Positions 11,225-23,325 of a stretch of DNA of 64,000 nucleotides are shown in pieces. The stretch lies in assembly GCA_964017155.1 (NCBI GenBank), contig OZ024862.1, positions 2,252,070 through 2,316,069 of the forward strand. Reading direction: 5' to 3'. Every line of letters begins with the position of its first letter. Within the stretch, counting starts at the first letter, position 1. The translations under genes were made by a program, and so were the position numbers. Source of the stretch: Oasisia sp. SBJ-2009. Taxonomy: Eukaryota; Annelida; Polychaeta; Sabellida; Siboglinidae. Under the pieces are notes generated by a model that was given only the letters and a program-made list of their open reading frames with translations, made no database searches and was not told the DNA's origin.

Positions 11225-14200
11225 ATGTCAAATGACGATGTTGCGGATAATTGGGAAGATGTAGAAGAAAGTGTATGCATTTTAATCTCAATGTATTTTT
11301 AGTTAATGTGTTGAATGAAGAAATCGTGCAATGTTGCCGTTTTAATAGCGTAAATAGTTTATTGTCAATACGATGTGCAGAAAGAAACTAACTTGTCCTT
11401 ACAAACTCGTGTATTATCGCTCACCGCTTCCTGTTGCTGTCAGATTTTTTAAGGCTACCAAACATTGGTGCTTTTAGAGATATAGGTCAGCATAAATAGG
11501 GTAAACCATAATTATATTACATTTACAAATGTTCTTAAGTAAAAGGATGCAATACTAGAGGTAGGGTAGTTTGCAAATATGTAATGTAACACAAAACATT
11601 AGATCGAATGATGATACTGGAACTGTTAACTGGTTACCAATGCCACTAACAAAAGTAACAGGTCAAATAACTAAACTGTGACAGTCTATAGGCAATGCAA
11701 ATTAACTCAACGATAGCCTATTGTCTAGCCCCCATAGAGGGAACCACTGCAGATTATTGTGTGCAGAGAATTATAATTATTCTACTATTATTTGTTTTCA
11801 CTAAAAAACACTCGAGATCTATAAATCGATAACACTTATAAGGGTGGGCTTTTGTAACAGTTATGCTTATTTCTGCAGTTGAATGTAAGACAGTTTTGTT
11901 AAAAGTTGTTTTGAGTAAAGTATGTACGATTATTGAATACAAATTTTATGTAAAGGCATCATCATCACAACCTATGATATATATTCAAGATTCACTATAT
12001 TTCAAGATGCAAGACAGTGATTGTACAAACATCACTGTATTGGCCAGTACAAAATTCATTCAATAGTTTTATCACATAAAAGCTAAATATGTATATTTAC
12101 ATCAAGTCATTGTTGAATATATTCTGCAACTGTTTACACATTATGTTGTATTATATACACAAAGAGCAACATACCATAACATTAGGCGGGGATTGATGGG
12201 AGAAACAATCATAACATTTATTCTGCAGTCATTTTTAGGACGTGTTTTAAAAGTAAATTTTCATCCTAGGAATTGGAGAAACGTCTGAAGAACATCGCAC
12301 CATCAGCACCAGCAGAACCAGTTGGGTATGTTATGTGTGTGGAGTGAAGTCATTGCTGTGACATTTGGTTGTTGTTTGTATGTGTATAAATTTGACCAGA
12401 TACTACCTTCTTTTACACCCTCCATACTCATGACATCAGAGTTCTTGTATCATGATTATTAAAAGATGATAAATTCAGTGTAAAACTGGCCGATTTCTTC
12501 ACATCAGTCCAACTGTCAGCATACCTGTTTACTGCCATATTAAAGAGAATAGAAACAAGGCTTTACCTCAATTTGTTTTCCATGTACACATAAAGATGTA
12601 TGTAATATTTTACAACATAAAAAAACATAAAAATTTGTAGTATAAAACTATAAATTAGGTTTTAAGCCTGTCAGAATAGAGGTTCCTGTGGAAAACTGAA
12701 CGTTACTTAGCAAATCGAACACGTGGTATCGTGGTGTCAAAGATGACACATTCTGACAACAGGCAGACCCTTTCTATGTATTCAGAGCATGTTTACAAGG
12801 ATAATTTTTGGGTCAAAATAAGCGTCATAATAAATTATTGTTCAATATTCCGATGTAATACAAACACTAGTCATCAGAGTGTACAAATATTTATCTAACG
12901 GTTCCCACCAATCAATGGATCATGTCACGACGGCTGCAGTCGATATCTTTACTTTGAAAATGAGCCGAAGATAAACGGGGCGATCTCGAAGCACAGACAG
13001 GCTTCCGCAAAACATTTGGCATCCATTTTTCAACAAAATGTTATTCGTGAGAAATCTTAAGATAAACATATGTTCCCTATGATGAGCAGTGTTTGTACTT
13101 TGTTGTACATCAGAATATCGCACAATAATTCATTTTGACGCTCGGCGCTCGTTTTGACCCAAACGTTATCCTTGTAAACATGCTCTGAATGCAAAGAAAC
13201 AAGACCATTGTGGGTGCCTTCAAAGTGTCATCTTGAATTATGGGTTAAATTAAGGCATTTGCTTCTGATTTATAATTATAGTGTATGTCACGAGTTTACA
13301 AAATTTTGAATATGTGCAGACTTGTGCCAACTTCATGTGAAAATCAGGGCCTGAAGTAGTAAGCCTGTTGTAATTGTCTACATGGACTGTGCAGCACTGT
13401 TGCGGTGAGGTTGACGGAAGACACGACACGCACTGTGTACCAGCCGCAGGTGAAGATCCTGAAGCGTAACCCGGATGGCCAGCCAGGAGCGGGGGACATG
13501 GCTGCAGCCAGCAGGTAGCAGCTCATCACAGTTATAAGATAGGAAACAAATCACTGCAGTTATGATCATGCTTACCACTAGGATAACACATCATTCTTTC
13601 ATGTAGAGCTTGTACGTGGCAGCTCACACATGATGGGGATTCAACGTTTGCATTTCATAAAAATACACATATTTAAATGTAACCTGTTTTTAATAATGTC
13701 TTACACTACTCCACATTTATTTTTTTATTTTGTAACTTTTTCATTTATAACACGACTGGCGTGAAAACATACAAAAATTATTATTTTGCCAGTGGATTTT
13801 CGCATCCCTGGAAGTGCAGCTGACATGTAGAACTCCCCACCTAATTACTCACTTCTGTTATCTTATAGTCGAGCGGCTGCCTGCAAGCCGATGAAGACAC
13901 TACAAGAGAGGGAAGCAGCTTACGCAGAGGCACGGCTACGAATCATGGGGTCAGCGGACAGTGGCTCCACAAGTGAACCAACGCAGGAAAGCCGGTAAAT
14001 TTGACATCATGTTCTTAGTTACTATTTTGTATTTTACTACAGATTGCTAGACGGAAAGTTTAAATTACTCCCAAGAAGTACACGACTTTGTAAACAGTCA
14101 TAGCTTCTACCAATATAGGAGGTGCCTGGAAGAGAGGAAGTGGTGCACGTCATTGATATCATCTGAACAAAGCCACACTTTCTTTAATGTAACAGGTGGC

Positions 14201-14771
14201 TACAGTTGTTTTCATTCAATTCATTGTATTATAAAGCTATCTTCCCAGCTGTTATATTGTCACACTATAGCAGTAGCATTAATTAAGTTTAACGAGATAG
14301 TAGGGCCCATTGACAACCTCTTAGAGATAGTAGGGCCCATTGACAACCTCTTAGAGATAGTAGGGCCCATTGACAACCTCTTAGAGATAGTAGGGCCCAT
14401 TGACAACCTCTTAGAGATAGTAGGGCCCATTGACAACCTGTTAGAGATAGTAGAGCCCATTGACAACCTGTTAGAGATAGTAGGACCCATTGACAACCTG
14501 TTAGCGGCCTGGCAGTAAATCACGGAACCAGTGTCCCCCCAAATTCAGCTCCTGTATGTGTGTCATCATACGCATACTGTATGATGGCAGTGACACAAGT
14601 GTCACAATTTTTCCTGACAGAATGTCCTGTAGCCCTGGTTGTGTGTGTTGCAGGCCGGCGCGACTCACGGAGCAGCTGGACACGCTGAAGGTGACGGAGA
14701 ACGTGATCAGGCAACCGGCCGGGCCCGACGGCACCAAGGGCTTCACGTCAACCCGAGAAGACAAACGATAG
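11225..14771 (+). CDS. SZRD1: SUZ RNA-binding domain-containing protein 1
   Basis: There are five coding exons: 11225-11272, 12270-12325, 13395-13514, 13869-13994 and 14654-14771. All have GT-AG boundaries and compatible phases, and together they encode 155 aa (human SZRD1 is about 152). The N-terminus MSNDDVADNWEDVEES matches the acidic start of the family. The middle carries QVKILKR (residues ~53-59). The SUZ domain follows at ~80-105, with LQEREAAYAEARLRIMGS. The C-terminus has the SUZ-C signature NVIRQPAGPDGTKGF. SUZ and SUZ-C segments are associated with RNA binding and RNP proteins; the cellular role is poorly defined. The first 3' splice choice of exon 3 is the least certain, since two in-frame options exist. 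A 30-bp minisatellite lies in intron 4. An AATAAA at 16677 is a candidate poly(A) signal, which would put large minisatellites in the 3' UTR. Confidence 0.93.
14294..14503. repeat. 30-bp minisatellite, 7 copies, in SZRD1 intron 4
   Basis: The unit, roughly gagatagtagggcccattg followed by acaacctctta, is repeated exactly seven times (210 bp) with a few point variants (ctctta/ctgtta, ggg/gag/gga). The unit length is divisible by 3 and free of stops in some frames, producing artificial ORFs on both strands. Confidence 0.97.
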
Positions 14772-14941
14772 TATTATTATAGCAAATTTCATGGACATTC
14801 ACTGTGTCTGCCACCAGGCCACACATGCACTGCAAAACTGGCTGTGGCACCAATCTGCCGTCCAGCCACAACTCTTCATGTGTTGCTGTTTTACAGACAG
14901 CAGAAGTAGACCAGGTTTACAGGTTTCTGCTGTGGAAGTTT

Positions 14942-15015
14942 GTGCTGACGTCCAGTTTTGTGCTGACGCCCAGTTTTGTACTGACGTCCAGTTTTGTGCG
15001 GACGTCCAGTTTTGT
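14942..15015. repeat. 18-bp tandem repeat, about 4 copies
   Basis: ctgacgtccagttttgtg-type units run from 14942 to about 15015 with drift (cgtcc/cgccc, gct/act/gcg/ggt). It lies 120 bp before a much larger, unrelated array with the same 18-bp period. Confidence 0.9.
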
Positions 15016-15134
15016 GGTGCCGTCCAGAATTCGGTTCCGTCCAGTGACGACAGAGGGCAGTGTTATAACAATGTTTACAATTGCTGTGGATGTTGTTAAC
15101 ACTGGTTTCCTGGAGCCACAGTGTCAGCGGCACT

Positions 15135-15932
15135 GTGCCGTACTGGTCCACCGTGCCGTACTGGTCCACCGTGCCATACTGGTCCACTGTGCCATACTGG
15201 TCCACCGTGCCGTACTGGTCCACCGTGCCGTACTGGTCCACTGTGCCGTACTGGTCCACCGTGCCGTACTGGTCCACCGTGAGGTACTGGTCCACCGTGC
15301 CGTACTGGTCCACCGTGCCGTACTGGTCCACCGTGCCGTACTGGTCCACCGTGAGGTACTGGTCCACCGTGAGGTACTGGTCCACCGTGCCGTACTGGTC
15401 CACCGTGCCGTACTGGTCCACCGTGCCGTACTGGTCCATCGTGCCGTACTGGTCCACCGTGAGGTACTGGTCCACCGTGCCGTACTGGTCCACCGTGAGG
15501 TACTGGTCCACCGTGAGGTACTGGTCCACCGTGCCGTACTGGTCCACCGTGAGGTACTGGTCCACCATGAGGTACTGGTCCACCATGAGGTACTGGTCCA
15601 CCGTGAGGTACTGGTCCACCGTGCCGTACTGGTCCACCGTGAGGTACTGGTCCACCGTGAGGTACTGGTCCACCGTGAGGTACTGGTCCACCGTGCCGTA
15701 CTGGTCCACCGTGAGGTACTGGTCCACCATGAGGTACTGGTCCACCATGAGGTACTGGTCCACCGTGAGGTACTGGTCCACCATGAGGTACTGGTCCACC
15801 GTGCCGTACTGGTCCACCGTGAGGTACTGGTCCACCGTGAGGTACTGGTCCACCATGAGGTACTGGTCCACCATGAGGTACTGGTCCACCGTGCCGTACT
15901 GGTCCACCGTGAGGTACTGGTCCACCGTGCCT
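15135..15932. repeat. 18-bp minisatellite, about 44 copies
   Basis: The unit is gtgccgtactggtccacc. Three main forms differ in the first six bases: GTGCCG, GTGAGG and ATGAGG. GTGCCG dominates the left end, while GTGAGG and ATGAGG become common rightwards and recur in blocks such as GTGAGG-ATGAGG-ATGAGG. Because 18 is a multiple of 3 and the unit lacks stops, open frames of 280-400 codons occur on both strands. These are artefacts. The array lies just downstream of the SZRD1 stop codon. Confidence 0.98.
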
Positions 15933-16325
15933 GGCTCCTGCTACTGACCCGACAGCAGAGCAAGTTGAGGTGTCAACCTGAAGGAACTGTCCTGGTCTGA
16001 GCCAGGGCCTCTCAGCATGACACCCTCTTGGGTCTGTCTTTGATGATCTTTCATTAATCTTAGTGATTAGGATCTAGGTAATCCTCACCATTCGTGATTA
16101 GTTTCTCACTGGTCCTTGTCTATAGAGATAGGTCTCATTGATCCATGTCTGTAATAACCAATGGTTATCAGAAGTTGTGGTGTGGGATCAAGTTACGTAG
16201 AGACCAGTGCTGTGGTGATTCTGAGATGAGTGCTCAGTAAAGATGGTCTGTTGTGATTATGGTCCATTGTCACACGTCTCATTGGTCTTCACTGAGAATG
16301 GTTTGTAGTAATCAGTCTCACTCAG

Positions 16326-16449
16326 CATGGCCTGTTGTCACCATGGGCTGTCTGAGCATGGCCTGTTGTCACCATGTGCTGTCTGAGCATGGCCTGTTGT
16401 CACCATGTGCTGTCTGAGCATGGCCTGTTGTCACTGTGGGCTGTCTGAG
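16326..16449. repeat. 31-bp tandem repeat, 4 copies
   Basis: catggcctgttgtcaccatg plus tgctgtctgag repeats at 16326, 16357, 16388 and 16419 with few differences. It may be in the SZRD1 3' UTR. Confidence 0.95.
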
Positions 16450-16639
16450 TAACTCTGAATAACCTTGTGCTCATTAAGCATGGTTTGTAATAGAGTTTGT
16501 TAGAGCTGGGAGAAATGATTGTTGTCGGTGCTGGCCAGTGCTTCACTGATTTTTGATGAGGTTCTGTGATAATTAGGGATGCAATGTGTGCAAGTATCTT
16601 GGCCGAGACATTCAAAAGGTTAGCCTCGATTACAGCTGT

Positions 16640-16880
16640 CTTAGTAGGCATTGATTACAACCCTGTGGACATGAACAATAAATGTGGTAGGGATTGATTA
16701 CAACCATGTTGACAACTTGACATGTACCTTAAATGTGGTAGGCCTTGATTACAACCATCTTGGCCTGAAGGTTTATCAGGCTAAGCCTTGATTCCAGCTG
16801 TCTTTGGCTGGACTAGGCATTGATTACAACCAGTTGGCATGGCTCTTATGCTAGGCCATGATCACAACCATCTTGGCATG
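16640..16880. repeat. Degenerate interspersed repeat built on ttgattacaacca
   Basis: taggcattgattacaacc-like words recur at intervals of about 50-65 bp (near 16648, 16693, 16745, 16782, 16818 and 16857). Between them lie similar ttggcatg/aaatgtggtagg pieces. It appears to be an old decayed tandem array. Confidence 0.7.
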
Positions 16881-18184
16881 CTGTCTTTCCACCTGATTTC
16901 AGTTGCTTTGCCAGTAGTTAGATTCTGTTTGGTGATTTCCTGTAATGTACATAATTTATTGTTGAAGCTCGGCGGTTGAGAAATTGAAGAGCAGTTAGTG
17001 ATAGTTTAAAATTGTAAAATATGTGTCGGATTGTTAGTTTCTATGATTTCTATAGATGTTTAGTTTCTATGATTTGTATGTTACTCTATTTTAGACCCGT
17101 AGGGCATCTGCAATCCATTGTGTGGCATTTATAAGCTCCTAGAAGTCATCACAAGCCTTCAGTGTGCTGTTTGCAGGCTGGGTCAAAACTGAAACGTCCA
17201 TTTAGGAAATACAGTGTATTTTTTATAAATTAAGTATAATCCAACATTTTTTATTTGTTACCCAGCATTTATTCAGATAAACAGACACAATAATGTACTT
17301 AATGAAGTATTTTTTTGAATCTCTGTTGATGTGATCGTCGATACTGAAGTGAACTATATATTTATCTTAACCCTTGGTACAGGTGTATTAATAATACTTT
17401 TCTGCCTGCATGTGAATAACAGTGACTTTAAGATAAAAATAGACTAAATGTCAGTAAAAAGTGACCACAGTGGTTCTCAAAGTCAAAACATTTCTGTTTT
17501 GTCAATTTTACCCACACATATACAAGTGCACTGTATTTGATTTATGGCTTTAAACAATTGGTAGTAGTTTCCAGAACACTTACTGGCGTGTTCCCGTTTT
17601 CACGGGACTGGTTGATTGAAACACATTAGTTAGTGAGAGTGCATTGTCCCCTTAATTTTTTGCAGCTTCTTGGATGTTCTATCAATATGAAATTCAAACT
17701 AATTGATTATCAAACTGCTGACCATGCTGTGTTTGAAAATAGTAATTATATCTCTTTATCTTAAGTCTTTCTCTACATTGGAGCAGGTAGTGCAGTTTGT
17801 TTTGTAACTTTTTATGCTGTGTCTCTGTTAGAATGAACCATATCATAACCAGGTTAACCTAGATAATATACAACCTATATTATTACGCCTGGTTTCCTGT
17901 GAACAGTTTCTTGTATGTTGTCGTCTCACAAGTTGCAGTCGTTTGTTGGCAGTATTCTTTCTTGTTGTGTTCCCTCATTTGCCACATGCATTTTACTTGT
18001 GGTTGTGAAATGGTTGAGGTTTGTACGAAAAATGTGGCTTGTCTCAACATCACTGCGTGAACCTGTGTCCAGCGGTGGTGGGTGGTTGACCCTAATAAAC
18101 ATGGAACTGACCTTTGTTCATGTCACTTAATCTGTTTAATCTGTCACAGGATTGCTTTGGTGGAATTTTGTTGCGTAGACTTCT

Positions 18185-18430
18185 ACAATCGAACCTTGAT
18201 TTACAGTCACCTCAGAAAATGTACACCTTACTATTAGGGTAACCTTGCAAATAAGGTCACATTGCAATTAGGGCCACCTTGCAATTAGGGTTACCTTGCA
18301 ATTAGGGGCACCTTGGGGCATTTCCAAATTAATTCTGTAACAGTAATATACTGGTATTGTTTTCTGTTGGGGTAACTGCTATTCAGGTCCCCTCAGTATT
18401 CAGGTCACTTGTCCTCGGGGTATATTGGCA
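18185..18430. repeat. Short tandem units within a possible Tc1/pogo-like end
   Basis: caatcgaaccttgatttacagtcacc resembles pogo/Tigger-type inverted-repeat ends (CAGTNGAACCT...). It is followed by three or four units of ccttgcaattagggt(c/t)a. A related set in the opposite orientation occurs at 27540-27630 (ggtgaccctaattgtga). The element class is inferred. Confidence 0.45.
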
Positions 18431-19204
18431 ACTTTAATCCACTCATTAAAAAACTTGCATAAGTTGCTGCTACATACTTATTGGTTTGAGCTTTACAGTA
18501 CCAGTAGTTTCAGTAGGAAACGGTAACAGTAAAATGTGAATGCTAAAACATGTTAATGTTTCATGGATGAAAGAATGTTGCATGAATCTCGTATTAGCCA
18601 GCTATTATAATTAGGTAATAAATGTATGCGCCGGTTTGACTACAGCTATTTCATGCAGACAGTGACTGAATACAATGACATGGAAACCCAGAAACCAAAT
18701 TTCCAGCATTTACCTGCTGATTCTGTAAACCGGGGTTGTAAGATGGCTATATAGTTTACATACATAATATTAGATCATGTATATAACTTAAATATTTCAT
18801 GGTATTGAGAATGATAGCACATCATAAACAAATGTTTCAGTAATAGTTGTATTGTAAGTTCTGTGGCCACCTTTTTGTGTGATTGATGATATTTGTATTT
18901 TATACGGCATTGCACCTACACATTCCTATCATGTATTTGGCATCACTGGGTTTACAGTGGTGTTCATCGTTAATTATCTCTTTTTTCTCGTAATGTTTAC
19001 GTTGATCTCTGATTCCCTTTTCATGATTGTTCCATCCTCTTATTCATGCGTGTGAATGTCCCGCTCCCGCTCCTGAAAAGAACAAGAAAAGTAAACCTTA
19101 GCTGGAATGCTAGCCTTTTTTATTAGCATTGTTTTTCTATAAAAAAGCGCGACTGTTTAATGCATTTCCGTTCGCTAGGTGGTATACATTTAAATGCATT
19201 ATAC

Positions 19205-19217
19205 CCGACAGGGGGCG
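19205..19217. promoter_or_regulatory. CTCF-core-like site upstream of BLOC1S4
   Basis: CCGACAGGGGGCG matches the CTCF core CCASYAGRKGGCR at 11 of 13 positions. It lies about 50 bp before the BLOC1S4 start codon. Confidence 0.35.
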
Positions 19218-19267
19218 ACACTTAAAAATCGGGAGTTGAGTTTTTCGGATGTCATTCCGGTACAATT

Positions 19268-22200
19268 ATGGATTGTGCCGCAGACAGTTGTGCAACAGAC
19301 ACCTTAAGTAGTGACTGCATTTCAGAATTAGCACAAGAATATGCTGCATATACGACAATACCAATTGCAAAAGAGGTAATGCAAGAAATAGCTAAAGCAT
19401 AAGTATACTTAAATATCGCTCACCATTCTGCTAAAATGTTTTTAATCAGTTGGGTCTTTAATATTTCATTATTTACTTCCGGGTTCGTGAAATTGCCTAA
19501 GAAGTTTAAGATAAAATAGAAGATCATCTCATGATCAATTGCTTTGCTACTTTAGCTTTGGGATCCGTACCAGCAACAGGCTTCCAAATAAAATAGTAGG
19601 GTGCCAAATAGCGACCCTCAAATTACAAATAGGGGGTGTGGCATATGATATATACACAACAACAAAGTCAAAGTCCAAAATGTAAAAAATCAAATTTACA
19701 AATGTCAACAACACTCAGCCAGGTTAGGATTTGTAACTTCTCTAAACTCTAGCTACGACACAAGTGTCATGAACAGAGGCAGAGTGTTTATATAGCGTAG
19801 TATCCAGTCCCCAGGACTGGTCAAAGCGCTTATACACATGTGAAGAACACTCGATAGCCCTGGCACACTGTTAGTGTTGTTTCAGACAAGTAGTTTTACT
19901 TAGATTTAGATTATGTTTTCTGGGCAAACAGGCCACACACTATGCATACCCAGTTAGCTAAGTTTTACCAGCCATTAAATAACTTATTGGACCAGGACCC
20001 CAGGCAGAAGAAGCAGACATATGTGATTGTGAGGCCACTTATTTGGGGCAATACTTTTCTGACAAGTGCAACATGCATCTAACATATTAATGGTGGTAGA
20101 CTGGGGAGTTACACTGCTTTTTTCTTTAAAATATTGTGCAACGTGTTCTTTCAGAAAGCCCAGTTTGAGGAGAGTGTTGAGCTGTTGTTAAATAGACTGG
20201 ATGAGTACTGCCAGCTCGTAGACTTGGTAAGTTACAGGGATGCTTCTAGGTACACATGTTGTCATGGATAGTATCAAAAGTGATGAGAGAAGACTTGTGT
20301 GTAGTAATATTACAAAACTGTTAAACCGTGTAATGCCAGAATTCAGTGTAAGAATCTTGTGTATTAAACCTATACAAAAAATCTATAAAGTAAGCATATC
20401 CACTGCAACCAATGGCAGCTCACAACAAATTCACTATTTGTTTCTAAAATTGGAAGATGTGGTTATTAAATGTTATTGGGGCTGGAATCAGTGAAAAAAG
20501 CATTGGATTTTTTTTAAAGATGTGGAGCAAAATTAATGGCATTGGAATTGAATACAAAGAAATTGAGCATCTGATATATTTGTGATGCTGCGAAGGACAT
20601 TTTCCACACAAATGGGAGTATTGCTGTGCTGGCAATGGTGTTTAGTAACCAAGAACAGTTGGACAAAGAAGCTGCTGCTCACACATTACCCAGCAGTTAA
20701 TCAGTGGATGAAACTGATGAATGGGAAGTCATTTAGATGTGTCCTACTGCCTTGTGTGAAATACCTGCTGGCAAAAAACATTGAAATTGCCCATATAGCA
20801 ATCACACTTTCCCAGTATAACATGCTAAGCAAATATTAGGGCTAGCACACAAGAAACCAGGATATCTACAAACAGTCCAAAGTGTAACCAATTAAGGTCC
20901 AAAGATTACCAATGCAATCATGAGACTGAAGAGGCTTGTAGATTGCAACCAGAATGTGACAACTGTAATAATTGTAATTGCAAAGTAGTTGATGCCAGAA
21001 TGAGACTAGACTCAGCAGAGAGTTTGGAGTCAGACATTTTAATTACACAGTGATGCCTGGATTAAAATGGTTTTCCTGCAATAAAATCACTGAATTAATT
21101 CTTTTCATTTACTCATTTCTATGTACATGTATATTACATAATGATTATATAATGATATAAATACATAATACATGGCACGCTGTATCACCCGCTGTATTAG
21201 CATTAACTGTACAATTTTTATGGTTAACTTATGTTATTGGGGAATTGGAATTGAATGATTATAGATGGAATTGGAATTTGAAAAAATTGAATTGGAATTG
21301 AATATAAGGAATTGAAGCAGGAATTGGAATTGATTGAATGGAATTGACCCCAACCCTGACCGATATGTGTGGTTAGTAGGACACTTGCCAATAGTCAGGT
21401 TTTTGTGATAATATTTGTCAGAAATACAACATTTTACACATTTTTGCATTGATATATTTGAAACAGCACATAAATTAATATGAATACCATAATGATATAA
21501 ACTCTATATTTATAATAGTGTTAACTATTAATACCAAAGTCCTCATTATGTCAATATATATGTGTGCACCTTTATAACATTATATAGTTTTAATGTATAT
21601 GTAATTTATGCATGTTTAATGTGTGTGGGTATATTTTTTGTCAGATCCGGAGTGACACGAGTCTGTGTTTGAACAGCACGCTGCCACACATATACGCCAA
21701 GAGCCAGCAGATGAAAGCAATATTTGAACGCATTGATAAACTTGAGGTAACATCTCAGCTGGACCACTGAGTCTGATATTTTTCTTCTCCACTTAATGAG
21801 TTTTGCGTATCTCATATTGGACTTCCAACTATAGTATTACACATGATTGATCTTATTACTATTTTTAATATTGATGGTAAAACATTTTTCCTATTCAGAC
21901 ATTCATAAAATATGTTTGTGACTGCACTTTAACTAGTAAATATATACTTAAAATAATATATACATGTGACATTTTGTATAGTTTTTGACATATTTTACAG
22001 CAGGTTATTTTCTTTTATGTGAAATTATTGGAAGCTATTTAGAAACTGATGTTTCCACACACCCGTGAACGGGACAGCTGTCCCGGATTTAAGTTTTATT
22101 ATTTTTGCTAATACCAGACCTGTCTCATAATGCTGATGGAAGCACTGGAAGCTCCATTCAAGCCACTGAGAATTTGGACTTGAATTTCCAAATGTGTTCG

Positions 22201-23325
22201 TATGTGTTTCAGGCATTTGTAGGAGTTGTGCGGAGGAACGTGGCAGTGATGGAGGAGCTGGTGGTGAAGGCGGAGTCTGAGGTCGGCTCCGTCAGCTCCG
22301 TCAAGAAAATGCTCCAGCTCTTCAAACTACCATTGTTTGGAACACCTGTAAGTGTTACAGTACATTGAAACTTTATGTTGAGATTTAATTGCATAAACAA
22401 ATTAAACGTCACATTGACATTACTTGACCCTTTGGACACTGGTGCATATTTCTCTATTGGCACTTGAAGCATAAAGCAATATCATGATCCTCATCATGAA
22501 TACATTTAAATATTGATGGCACTCCACATTCATTAGTGACAAAGAACTATAAGCATGTCTTGATGTAAAATAATTGGTGAATCACAGAGGGCAGAGTTTC
22601 AACTAGTGCAGGAATTAAATTATTATTGGAAAGATGAGAACCCAAGAGTCACTCCATGTCTGCTGGCTCACATAATGACATCAGAAGACGGGGGGTTGCT
22701 GTAGAAAAACTGTTGCTGCCACACAGTGCCATCATAAACTTCCCCTTCTTCGCTCTCTTTTGTTTCATATTAGCAAATGACAAGCATCAGAAACAGGGAG
22801 TGCTGTTCATTATTTTGCCGCCAAGGTGTCAGATTTTTACTTACTGGGGGATAGAACCAGATGTCTCGGTCTTTCCCAGTGGTGCACCCCCTTGGTAATA
22901 ACAGATGCACATTAGTATTAAGGAAATAAAATAAAATGGAAATTGAAAGAAGATATCATTAAGTGTACTTTTCTGCTAAAATCTCCAAATTGATTGAACA
23001 TGTCCCGGACAGATATTTTGAGTTCTTGTACAGAACACACATGATTTAATACGAGTTCACTGTCGCGTTCACGCATTTGTGATGGGTTGAACAAGGGACT
23101 TGTTATTTTCTAACATAAGTGTCTAACTTCATTTGACTCTATTGGCAGTTGCTTATTCATATATATTTGGTGTAAACTTGATTTCTTATTTTTCAGAAGA
23201 AAACCAGTCAAAGTCCCAAACAGGCTGTTAACGTCAGAACATTTGTGGAACCAGAAATCTTTCGAACCGACGACTATCTACTCCCACCATCACCTGTGGA
23301 CTGTAGACAAGATACTGAGGACTAG
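19268..23325 (+). CDS. BLOC1S4: BLOC-1 complex subunit 4 (cappuccino homologue)
   Basis: Five phase-0 coding exons (19268-19375, 20155-20226, 21645-21746, 22213-22347, 23197-23325) encode 181 aa. The protein is mostly helical. An N-terminal segment ends SELAQEYAAYTTIPIAKE, followed by a heptad-like run with VELLLNRLDEYCQLVDLIRSD, then MKAIFERIDKLEAFVGVVR and a C-terminal helix near KAESEVGSVSSVKKML. The pattern LxxLDEYxxLVDxIRSD ... IDKLExFV ... MEExVxKAExElG fits the BLOC1S4/Blos4 family as I remember it. BLOC-1 is a cytosolic eight-subunit coiled-coil complex that sorts cargo from endosomes to lysosome-related organelles. It lies 1.2 kb upstream of RABGGTA on the same strand. AATAAA at 24076 is a possible poly(A) signal. 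Identity is based on motif spacing only. Confidence 0.85.
19782..19850 (-). mobile_element. SINE 3'-tail fragment
   Basis: ttatatagcgtagtatccagtccccaggactggtcaaagcgctt closely matches the tail of the tRNA-derived SINE at 59404-59735. It lies in BLOC1S4 intron 1. Only the tail is evident here. Confidence 0.75.
20450..21360. repeat. Decayed repeat in BLOC1S4 intron 2 with (GGAATTGAATT)n tail
   Basis: Runs of ggaattgaatt/aattggaattg occur at about 20530-20560 and 21241-21350, the latter ending gaattgaccccaaccctgac. A copy of this tail also lies at 41680-41780. Between them, 20585-20700 carries a short protein-like frame (HTNGSIAVLAMVFSNQEQL) followed by stops. This suggests a dead transposon or retrocopy of unknown type. 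Confidence 0.5.
22072..22087. repeat. 16-bp perfect palindrome CGGGACAGCTGTCCCG
   Basis: This short self-complementary site lies in BLOC1S4 intron 3. Related gggactgtcccggg and tgtcccggacag strings occur near 27550 and 23003. It may be part of dispersed element ends. Confidence 0.6.

Larger units (their letters stand above)
16881..19267. other. SZRD1-BLOC1S4 intergenic region
   Basis: No exon is supported. Most of it is AT-rich unique sequence. It includes the repeat at 18185-18430 (listed separately). A CpG-containing stretch at about 19145-19267 leads into the BLOC1S4 start. Confidence 0.5.

Noticed and set aside
14804..16000. Open frames of 280-400 codons on both strands
   Set aside because: They are produced by the stop-free 18-bp unit of the minisatellite; overlapping frames in both directions with pure 6-residue periodicity are not genes.
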